A DNA stretch of 12,134 bases, taken from the NCBI GenBank assembly GCA_017462505.1, contig JAFTQY010000020.1, positions 1-12,134 of the forward strand, in the 5' to 3' direction. The notes below the pieces were generated by a model. The model saw nothing but the letters and a program-made list of their open reading frames with translations, was not told the origin of the DNA and searched no databases. The position numbers and the translations under genes were made by a program. Position 1 is the stretch's first letter, and every line of letters starts with the position of its first letter. The DNA comes from Clostridia bacterium. Its GTDB lineage: Bacteria > Bacillota_A > Clostridia > Christensenellales > Borkfalkiaceae. This document shows positions 1 through 5,890 of the stretch, one piece after another.

Positions 1-219
1 ATCCGACGTTTTAAACAAGTTGTAAAAGTAACGCCGATGCAATACGTGCTTTCTCTTCGCATGGCAAACGCAAAAACGTTGCTGGAAACCAAAGACTATA
101 ACGTAACGGAAACCGCCAACGCCGTGGGATATGAAAACGCGTTGTATTTCAGCCGTCTTTTTTCCAAGCACGTCGGCATGTCCCCCTCCGCATACAAAAA
201 ATTACACACAGAGGGCTAA
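1..219 (+). CDS. AraC-family transcriptional regulator, C-terminal HTH fragment (5' end outside window)
   Basis: Open from the first base in frame 1 to a TAA at 217-219, giving 72 residues with no start in view. The sequence is the second half of an AraC/XylS DNA-binding domain. It opens with RRFKQVVKVTPMQYV (helix-turn-helix 1 exit), then the helix MANAKTLLETKDYNV, then the signature second helix-turn-helix ETANAVGYENALYFSRLFSKHVGMSP, ending SAYKKLH. The ATG at 37 lies inside the domain and is not the real start. The sensory N-terminal domain is beyond the window, so the ligand is unknown. No gene follows in the same operon: the acetyltransferase downstream has its own promoter. Family assignment is very secure; target genes are unknown. 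Confidence 0.93.
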   Translation: MRRFKQVVKVTPMQYVLSLRMANAKTLLETKDYNVTETANAVGYENALYFSRLFSKHVGMSPSAYKKLHTEG

Positions 220-255
220 AACCCTTAAAAAGTATAAATTTTTTGATTCAAGGGA

Positions 256-284
256 TAGACAACGGCGGGTTTTTGGTATATAAT
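256..284 (+). promoter_or_regulatory. Sigma-A-type promoter for the GNAT gene
   Basis: TAGACA at 256-261 (one mismatch to TTGACA), a 17-bp spacer, then a perfect TATAAT at 279-284. The expected start near 291 gives a leader of about 25 nt containing the SD stretch AGAGGAAAGG at 304-313, a few bases before the ATG at 316. Confidence 0.82.
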
Positions 285-315
285 ACAAAAAAGAACTTCT
301 TTTAGAGGAAAGGCT

Positions 316-774
316 ATGTTGACAGCGTTTAGTAAGCAGGATTTTGACGGCTTGTACGCGTTTATGCGCCCCCTTTGGCACGAAACGTACGGCTCAATTT
401 TGCCCGCAAAGCAAATTGATTTTTTACTCGATAAATATTTTTCAAAAAACGCCTTAAACGCGTACCGTATACAGGGGTACGAGTATTTTTACGTCGAAAA
501 CGTCGGCGTTTTGGTGATACAAGAACGGGAAAACGAGGTGTATTTAGACAAGCTCTATCTTCTGCCCGCCGCCCGCGGGAAAGGCTATCCGAAAAAGGTG
601 TTTGCCGAACTTTTAAAACGGGGCAAGGATATCCTTTTAAACGTCAACCAAGGCAACGAACGCGCCGTAAAATGCTATCAAAAAAACGGCTTTATCATTG
701 ACGAGGTGATCGATATCGACCTTGGCGGCGGTATGGTCAACCAAGATTATATCATGCGAAAAAAGGCGGAATAA
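316..774 (+). CDS. GNAT-family N-acetyltransferase
   Basis: A 152-residue single-domain acetyltransferase, expected to transfer an acetyl group from acetyl-CoA to an amine in the cytoplasm. The acetyl-CoA-binding motif A is at about residues 76-96: beta strand YLDKLYLLPAARG, then KGYPKKVF, giving the R/Q-x-x-G-x-G/A-type loop as ARGKGYP. Motif B is at about 108-127, with LNVNQGNERAVKCYQKNGF, the usual N-x-x-A...Y-x-K-x-GF pattern that closes the fold. Length is normal for the family. The start is fixed by the strong SD AGAGGAAAGG just upstream. It appears monocistronic, with its own promoter at 256-284 and a terminator overlapping its stop codon. GNAT acceptors cannot be read from sequence; small molecules, peptides or protein N-termini are all possible. 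Confidence 0.9.
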   Translation: MLTAFSKQDFDGLYAFMRPLWHETYGSILPAKQIDFLLDKYFSKNALNAYRIQGYEYFYVENVGVLVIQERENEVYLDKLYLLPAARGKGYPKKVFAELLKRGKDILLNVNQGNERAVKCYQKNGFIIDEVIDIDLGGGMVNQDYIMRKKAE

Positions 775-786
775 ACCGCCTTTTTT
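759..786. terminator. Bidirectional intrinsic terminator
   Basis: Hairpin AAAAAAGGCGG / CCGCCTTTTTT with a six-base loop (AATAAA), overlapping the GNAT stop codon. It has a T run on either strand, so it can end both the plus-strand GNAT transcript and the converging minus-strand SPFH operon. Confidence 0.8.
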
Positions 787-805
787 GTTCCTCTATTATA
801 TACAA

Positions 806-835
806 AGAACGCCCCAAACGGGGCGTTCTCTTTTT
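806..835 (+). terminator. Strong intrinsic terminator
   Basis: Perfect 10-bp stem AGAACGCCCC (806-815) / GGGGCGTTCT (820-829), loop AAAC, then CTTTTT. The T run favours the plus direction. On the minus strand the hairpin is followed only by TTTGTA, so it should be weaker for the converging operon. Confidence 0.82.
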
Positions 836-846
836 GTTTATTTTTA

Positions 847-3369
847 TCAATCGTAGTTGGGAGTCCAGGCAACTTCTTCGTAGATCTTGTCGAACTTCGT
901 TTTCTTGCCGCCGCAACCAGCCTTGACTTCTTCGGAATGAGGCAAGCCCACCGTCAATACAAGCTGTACGTCCTCGGTGTTCATATCCATTTCGTAATAT
1001 CTCTGCAAAGGATAATCGATCAGCACCGCTTCTTTTTCTTTCTTGGGTTCGTAAACCTTAAAGCGCGCCGTTTCGTCCTTCTTGAAATACAGTTTCGACG
1101 TCAATTCGTCCGAGCCGACCTTGTCTACGTTGAACACGACCTTGCGCACGTTGCGCCCGTCTTTGTCCATTTTATAGATGGAAAGCGCCTCTTTTGCGCC
1201 GCCTACTTTCTCTTTGCGGGTATAGAACAGGGATTTTTCCATGGGATAAACCTCGTCGATATTCTTCGCAACGCTGATATTGTTTTTACCGTCGATACGA
1301 ACGGAACGAAGGGTATCGCTGTAATCCTTGTAATAGATCAAATTGCCGTAGAACCCGATGAATTTTTTAAGCTGCGAGCAAAGCACGACCCGTTTCTTGC
1401 CGTCCGCGCTGACCTTAACGAGCAGGGAATTAAAGCCCTTACCCTTGCGCACGTACAGCCAACCGCCGATATCGCAGAGGATCTTTTCAACGTTCTGCAT
1501 GATCTCTTCGCGGCAATCGCCTGCAAAGCTGTTGCGAACGAGCGGGCAATATTCGTCGTTGCCGACAAGGTAATACACTTTGCCGTCGATCACGTCGAAA
1601 TACTGGTATACGTTCGATTCTACGACGTTGCTTTCGCCCGTCGCCATATCGACTACGAGGATATCCTTGTTGTACTTGTTGGGTTTGTGCAACGCGTACA
1701 CGATCTTGTCCTTGAACACGGTGCAGATTTCGCAATTTTCGTCCAAAACCGACTTACATTCGCCCGTTGCCAAATTGCAAACCATAAATTTGGTTTTCAG
1801 TTCTACGACGGGCTCTTTCTTCTTCGAGCCGCATCCTTTCGCCTGTACGGGGATCGATTTTTCCACGAACGTATAGAAAATACGGCTGGTCAAGTTGAGC
1901 ACCTTTCTGCCCTCTTTCGTCATTTCGGGGAATACGACCTTTTGCATCGCGGGGATCGTCTTCTTGGCGATCTCGTTCACCATATCCACAACGATAATGC
2001 TTTCGGGGTTGAGCGTAACGTCCGCAACCTCTACCATCTGCCCTTTCTTGCCGCCCTCTACCGGTTTCATTTCCTTAACCGAGCGTTTCTTCACAAGGAA
2101 TGCCTTACCGTTGTTGACGAGCGCGTACTGATAGCCGACCTTTTCACCGTCGGAGAGCATATAATCTGCGGTCTTGCCCGCGTCGATAAGCGTTTCCGTA
2201 TTGTTGTATACGTTGTAGCTGTAAATGCCCTGATTGAGCTTGAAATAATAGATTTTGCCGCCGTAGCAGGTAATCATCTGCGCGATACCCGTCACGATAG
2301 GCGCTTTCGAGGGTTCGCCGTCCTCAACGCCGTACAAGGACAAAGCCTTGGGCGCAGCCGCCTGTTGTTGCGCTTCTGCCTCTTGCTCTTTTTTGCTCTT
2401 CTTTTTGCCAAGGTCTTTTACGTTCAAGGTCGCCAAATACGATTCGTTCTTGAAAATGAAATATTTGCCGAAGAAACGGTAAAGCTCCCCTTCAAAATTA
2501 TAGAACTGGTTGATATTGTTGATGAGCTTTACGCTTTCGCCGTAGCCGCGCACTCTTTCAAACAGCACGAGCGCCCCGCTCTTGTCGGGATTTTCGCTGT
2601 TATAGATCTGCAACGCCTCTTCGTACGCCGCTTTCGCGTCGATACCGCGTATCGCAAGCTCTCTGCTCTTTTCGGTGTTGAGTGCCGCCTGCGCCGCCAA
2701 ATATGCGGGCAGCTCGCTGATATCGTTTACAACGCATACGTCTCTGTCGTACATCGCTTTCAATTCTTCGATATCCGTCTTGATTTCGGTCAGCTTTGCT
2801 TTGTCCAGCTTGAATTTTTCCGCGTACTTGATCGCGTTTTCCAAGCGGCTGAAAATGCCGTCCTTTTCCTCCATCAATCTCTTGCTGACGTTGACGTACA
2901 GATCGTACGATTCGTATGCCTCGGTCAAATCGTCGGGATTGTACGCCGCGCCGATCTTTTCAGCGATCACCGTCAAGCCCTCTATCTTCTTGCGGACGGG
3001 AACGGCAAGCCCTTTATAATCGAGATACCAAGACGCCGCTACCGCGCCGTTTTTCATTTTATTATTGCTGATAACGCCGGAAATTTCGGGAATGTCGATC
3101 TCCGCGTCCATCTGATATTCTTTCCAAGCGTACGTTTCAAAGAAATTTTCAATAAATACAACGCCCGAATCGGGATTGTCAAACCCCATCATCGAAGCCG
3201 CGGCAACGCCGATCGCGCCCCCTACGCTCGCGCTTGCGGTGGATTTGCCGCTCGCAAGATCCCCCACGTTGATCAGACTGTCGCATGCGTAACACATAAC
3301 CGACTTGTCTTCGTCGCCATAAACGAGTTTACTGCCGCAATTAGGACAAAGTCCTGACAAGTTACTCAT
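847..3369 (-). CDS. Large uncharacterised protein: N-terminal zinc ribbon, helical middle, propeller-like C-terminal repeats
   Basis: 840 residues, last gene of the SPFH operon. I chose the ATG at 3369 because AGGAGG lies nine bases upstream; the in-frame ATG at 3396 lies upstream of that SD. Residues 8-29 form a zinc ribbon (CPNC...CYAC). Residues 45-63 are a short Gly/Ala-rich hydrophobic stretch. About 130-300 is helical and charged. A Lys/Glu/Gln-rich linker at about 320-340 precedes repeated strands of the type GKIYYF, DKIVYAL, GKVYYLV, GGWLYVRKG, GNLIYYKD, KSLFYTRK, each followed by a short turn and a second strand. Such repeats resemble DUF5050-like beta-propeller blades of Firmicutes proteins. 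There is no signal peptide. A GCG[S/G]KK motif occurs twice in the C-terminal half. Function is unknown; a scaffold partner of the SPFH protein is an inference from the operon. Confidence 0.8.
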   Translation of the reverse strand: MSNLSGLCPNCGSKLVYGDEDKSVMCYACDSLINVGDLASGKSTASASVGGAIGVAAASMMGFDNPDSGVVFIENFFETYAWKEYQMDAEIDIPEISGVISNNKMKNGAVAASWYLDYKGLAVPVRKKIEGLTVIAEKIGAAYNPDDLTEAYESYDLYVNVSKRLMEEKDGIFSRLENAIKYAEKFKLDKAKLTEIKTDIEELKAMYDRDVCVVNDISELPAYLAAQAALNTEKSRELAIRGIDAKAAYEEALQIYNSENPDKSGALVLFERVRGYGESVKLINNINQFYNFEGELYRFFGKYFIFKNESYLATLNVKDLGKKKSKKEQEAEAQQQAAAPKALSLYGVEDGEPSKAPIVTGIAQMITCYGGKIYYFKLNQGIYSYNVYNNTETLIDAGKTADYMLSDGEKVGYQYALVNNGKAFLVKKRSVKEMKPVEGGKKGQMVEVADVTLNPESIIVVDMVNEIAKKTIPAMQKVVFPEMTKEGRKVLNLTSRIFYTFVEKSIPVQAKGCGSKKKEPVVELKTKFMVCNLATGECKSVLDENCEICTVFKDKIVYALHKPNKYNKDILVVDMATGESNVVESNVYQYFDVIDGKVYYLVGNDEYCPLVRNSFAGDCREEIMQNVEKILCDIGGWLYVRKGKGFNSLLVKVSADGKKRVVLCSQLKKFIGFYGNLIYYKDYSDTLRSVRIDGKNNISVAKNIDEVYPMEKSLFYTRKEKVGGAKEALSIYKMDKDGRNVRKVVFNVDKVGSDELTSKLYFKKDETARFKVYEPKKEKEAVLIDYPLQRYYEMDMNTEDVQLVLTVGLPHSEEVKAGCGGKKTKFDKIYEEVAWTPNYD

Positions 3370-3421
3370 TATTCCCATCCTCCTATTTAAAATCAATTTT
3401 TTTTGTTTTATTACAACGGAA

Positions 3422-3796
3422 TTACGGATAATCGACCCCGCCGTTGGGCGGTTTGCAACGCTTTATGCGCTTTATCCCTTTGATAATTCCATATATCAAT
3501 CCAAATTTTTTGATCGCGAGGATCATATACGTCGAGCAGGTCGGCTCGAACCGACATCTGCCGCGCACCTCCATCGGCGCCCACGCCTTATAGGCAAGCA
3601 CCGTCCCGATCGCCGCGCGCTTTATTAAAAAGTACGATCCCACGCCCGCTACCGTGAAAAATATCCACGACGGAAAGGGAAATACCTTTATCGCCAACAA
3701 CGTACCCCCGACCCATATCCCGACGAGCGCCAAAATCGGCAAAAATAAATACGTCCACAAATCTACAATACGGATCTCTCTGATCTGTCCTTTCAT
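3422..3796 (-). CDS. yidD: YidD-family membrane-protein insertion factor with two extra N-terminal TM helices
   Basis: 124 residues. The last ~60 are a clear YidD domain: CRFEPTCSTYMILAIKKFG at residues 81-99 carries the family C-x5-C and S-x-Y pattern, and IKRIKRCKPPNGGVDYP ends it with the third conserved Cys (114) and the GG-x-D-x-P tail. YidD is known to help insert membrane proteins alongside YidC and usually lies in the rpmH-rnpA-yidC cluster near oriC, often as a protein of roughly 70-90 residues. Here it is preceded by two predicted membrane helices at about 14-36 and 41-59, and sits inside an SPFH operon, so it is probably a specialised paralogue. The SD is poor and the gene starts nine bases after the upstream stop, suggesting translational coupling. 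Family call is secure; the specialised role is inferred. Confidence 0.88.
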   Translation of the reverse strand: MKGQIREIRIVDLWTYLFLPILALVGIWVGGTLLAIKVFPFPSWIFFTVAGVGSYFLIKRAAIGTVLAYKAWAPMEVRGRCRFEPTCSTYMILAIKKFGLIYGIIKGIKRIKRCKPPNGGVDYP

Positions 3797-3805
3797 GTCA
3801 ATTTC

Positions 3806-4501
3806 TTACTTCAACATCAAACAACGGCTGTTTCTTTTTTCCAAAGCTTTTTGCGCTTTGTCCACCAAAGCCATTGCCTCGCTTTCTTCCTCACGATCGA
3901 TTTTTTCCGAAATTTCCGCTACCGTCGCCGTCAGTTCCCCCTCGATCGCCGCCAAGGACGGGTGGCTCATCGGGTCGCTGAAACGCATGTTGTCGGAAAG
4001 CTGCACAAGCGCCGCTTTCAATTCCTCGGACTGCGCCTTTGCAATGCAATCGTCCACGTCCGCCTTTAAAAAGCGGATATACAATACTTTACCGCGCGTG
4101 TGCGTTTCCTCTGCACGGATATATTCCGCGCCGCGCAGGAAATACATCGCCGCAAGGATATACGCCGCCGTGATCACAAGCTCGACGATCAAGGGCAATA
4201 CCATTTTCTTCCAAGGCAAATACGCAAAGATCAAGCCAGCCGTCAAATACGCCAAGGTAAAGATTATGCTCAGGTAATACACGACGGTCATGCTGACCAG
4301 ATCCCCTGCGCTCTTTCTCGTGCCCCAAAGGTGTAAAGCGCACGCCGCCAGCAACGCCACGGGGGTCATGAACGTCCATACCAACCAAAATACGCCCGTA
4401 TCCGTACGCCCGTCGGGCACAGTCAAAAACAAAATCACGTTCGCTACCGCGCAAACCAGCACGATTGCGGTCAATATCAAGTACCGATTTATCTTTTTCA
4501 T
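3806..4501 (-). CDS. Four-helix integral membrane protein with a charged cytosolic tail, function unknown
   Basis: 231 residues. Hydrophobic segments at about 7-28, 36-58, 70-94 and 100-122 predict four membrane helices with both ends cytosolic. Residues 123-231 form a soluble, helix-rich, charged tail. It contains NMRFSDPMSHPSLAAIEGEL at 171-190, then EISEKIDREEESEAM and a terminal EKRNSRCLMLK, with heptad-like spacing suggesting a coiled coil. The tail style recalls uncharacterised Clostridia membrane proteins next to SPFH genes, but I cannot name a family. The start at 4501 is supported by GGAG eight bases upstream. It lies 21 bp after the SPFH gene and 9 bp before yidD, so co-transcription is very likely. 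A membrane anchor or partner for the SPFH protein, comparable in position to B. subtilis YdjH, is an inference. Confidence 0.8.
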   Translation of the reverse strand: MKKINRYLILTAIVLVCAVANVILFLTVPDGRTDTGVFWLVWTFMTPVALLAACALHLWGTRKSAGDLVSMTVVYYLSIIFTLAYLTAGLIFAYLPWKKMVLPLIVELVITAAYILAAMYFLRGAEYIRAEETHTRGKVLYIRFLKADVDDCIAKAQSEELKAALVQLSDNMRFSDPMSHPSLAAIEGELTATVAEISEKIDREEESEAMALVDKAQKALEKRNSRCLMLK

Positions 4502-4522
4502 ACTATTTTCTCCGATTTCCGT

Positions 4523-5650
4523 TTACGCGTCTAATCTTCTGCCGCAATTCATACAGAATTTACTGTCCGCCTCGCAACGCGTGCCGCATTCGGGACAGAA
4601 TTTGACCTGCGGCTGCGCCTGCCCGCAGTTGGAACAGAATTTCGCGCCCGCCGCTACGGGACTGCCGCACGAAGGGCATACCTTGCCCACTGCCGCGCTA
4701 CCTGCCGCAGACGGGTTGGTCGGGTTCATCGGTTGCATAACGCCCGCGTACATGTTGCCCATTTCTCTGCCGACGCCTGCGCCCATGCCCAAGCCAACGC
4801 CCATATTGATAAAGCTGCCGCCTGCGCCGCCCTCATTTTTCGCCGCGCCTTCCATAACGTCGAAACGGCGTTCGTCGTGATAGGTATACCCCTCCGTTTG
4901 ACGGGCGTATGCGCGCGTTTCGCTCTCTCTGCGTTCGCGATACATATCCGCCTCGGTGTTCATCATCGTCTTTTTCAGCGCTTTCAGCTCGTCCAGATCC
5001 CCTTCGCTTGGCAAGATTGCCGAAAGGGTAAAATGCACCAGCTCCACGCCCAGATCCGCAATCGCCGCGTTCACCTTTTGTTGAATGAGCAAGGACAGCT
5101 CGGACGTTTTCGTCGCCACTTCCAAAATGCTGATCTTTTTTTCAATGATCGCGATCGCCAAATTTTCCTTGATCGCCGCCATCATCATACCCTTGATCGC
5201 ACGGCGCACCCCGTCAACCGTGTATTCTTTCAGTTGACCGACTACGTTGATCAAAAACCGACGGGAATCCTTAACACGCACCCCCGTCTGCCCGTTTGCG
5301 CGAACGCTGACCAGCATCGGGTATTTGGGGTCTTCGAGCTGCACGGGCGAATCCGTCCCCCAAATAATATCCAAAACGTTGACCTTGTTGACGAAATACA
5401 CGTCGCAAGGGAAGGGCGTTTTCCCGCCGAACAAATGCCCGAAAATGCGTTTGAGCAGGGGCACGTTCTCGGACGAAAGGGTATGTCTGCCCGGCCCGAA
5501 CAAATCGAGCGCCTGTCCGTTTTTATAAAAAACCGCCTCCTGCGATTCGTATACGATAAGCTGCGATTTTGCGTTAAAATCCTCAATGTGACTGCGCACG
5601 ACCAACTGGTCGTTTGTCATCTCTTGTTCGATAAGCTGTACGATCGCCAT
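4523..5650 (-). CDS. SPFH/band-7 domain protein with two C-terminal zinc ribbons (YdjI-like)
   Basis: 375 residues, first gene of the operon. Residues ~20-230 form the SPFH domain, including VFYKNGQALDLFGPGRHTL, the strand DVYFVNKVNVLDIIWGT and the helical part through LGVELVHFTLSAILPS. A charged helix (~225-265) is followed by a Gly/Met-rich segment (~273-310). Two zinc ribbons end the protein: C325-x2-C328/C339-x2-C342 and C352-x2-C355/C366-x2-C369. B. subtilis YdjI has this SPFH-zinc-ribbon layout and works with PspA and YdjG/YdjH at the membrane; no PspA gene is visible here. There is no signal peptide or strong TM segment, so membrane association is probably through SPFH oligomers or the 4-TM partner. 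The start at 5650 has GGAGGG close upstream and a consensus promoter. Family call is secure; the membrane-stress role is inferred. Confidence 0.92.
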   Translation of the reverse strand: MAIVQLIEQEMTNDQLVVRSHIEDFNAKSQLIVYESQEAVFYKNGQALDLFGPGRHTLSSENVPLLKRIFGHLFGGKTPFPCDVYFVNKVNVLDIIWGTDSPVQLEDPKYPMLVSVRANGQTGVRVKDSRRFLINVVGQLKEYTVDGVRRAIKGMMMAAIKENLAIAIIEKKISILEVATKTSELSLLIQQKVNAAIADLGVELVHFTLSAILPSEGDLDELKALKKTMMNTEADMYRERRESETRAYARQTEGYTYHDERRFDVMEGAAKNEGGAGGSFINMGVGLGMGAGVGREMGNMYAGVMQPMNPTNPSAAGSAAVGKVCPSCGSPVAAGAKFCSNCGQAQPQVKFCPECGTRCEADSKFCMNCGRRLDA

Positions 5651-5661
5651 GCGTCCCTCCG

Positions 5662-5680
5662 TTTGCCCTTATAAGGCAAA
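5662..5680. repeat. Imperfect palindrome just upstream of the SPFH ribosome binding site
   Basis: TTTGCC-C-TTATAA-GGCAAA reads the same on both strands except for one bulged C. It lies in the SPFH operon leader, immediately upstream of the GGAGGG SD. It could be an operator or a small leader hairpin; no known regulator motif is recognised. Confidence 0.5.
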
Positions 5681-5720
5681 AAAAGCTCCCTGCCTTTCTT
5701 TATAAATGATTATTTTGTTC

Positions 5721-5749
5721 ATTTTATCACATTTTTTGATGACTGTCAA
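5721..5749 (-). promoter_or_regulatory. Sigma-A-type promoter for the SPFH operon
   Basis: On the minus strand: perfect TTGACA (5749-5744), a 17-bp spacer, then TAAAAT (5726-5721) preceded by TGA, an extended -10. The predicted start near 5714 gives a leader of about 64 nt ahead of the ATG at 5650. Confidence 0.83.
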
Positions 5750-5773
5750 GGGGGGATTGCAAATTTCTACGCT

Positions 5774-5800
5774 AAAAAGAAGAATTTATTCTTTCTTTTT
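5774..5800. repeat. AT-rich inverted repeat between two divergent promoters
   Basis: Arms AAAAAGAAGAAT and ATTCTTTCTTTTT are near-complementary, differing by one extra base. The repeat lies between the two -35 elements at 5744-5749 and 5831-5836. It could be a shared operator; the low sequence complexity makes chance a real alternative. Confidence 0.3.
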
Positions 5801-5830
5801 CGCTCCGTTCGCTATTTTTCGGCAAAAGAA

Positions 5831-5860
5831 TTGACAAGGCGACGCTTTTTGTGCTAAAAT
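5831..5860 (+). promoter_or_regulatory. Sigma-A-type promoter for the GH94-like gene
   Basis: Perfect TTGACA at 5831-5836, an 18-bp spacer, then TAAAAT at 5855-5860 with TGC directly before it (extended -10). The predicted start near 5867 gives a leader of about 24 nt containing the SD GAAGGTG at 5878-5884. Confidence 0.82.
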
Positions 5861-5890
5861 GCAGTTACTATTATTGCGAAGGTGCTTTTT

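Noticed and set aside
937..3357. 806-codon open frame on the plus strand opposite the large operon gene
   Set aside because: It is codon-aligned with the real gene and stays open only because that gene avoids TTA, CTA and TCA codons. Its translation is His/Arg/Phe-rich without domains, and the minus strand has the SD, zinc ribbon and operon context.
3370..3396. Upstream ATG at 3396 as start of the large operon gene
   Set aside because: The AGGAGG SD lies between it and the ATG at 3369, nine bases before the latter, and the extra residues precede the zinc ribbon without homology-like features.
3370..3421. Internal promoter before the last operon gene
   Set aside because: The gap is AT-rich with only poor -35/-10 matches on the minus strand; not convincing beside the strong promoter of the whole operon.
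4733..5674. 313-codon open frame opposite the SPFH gene
   Set aside because: Same codon-aligned antisense effect; no SD, promoter or recognisable protein, while the sense strand is a clear SPFH protein with zinc ribbons.
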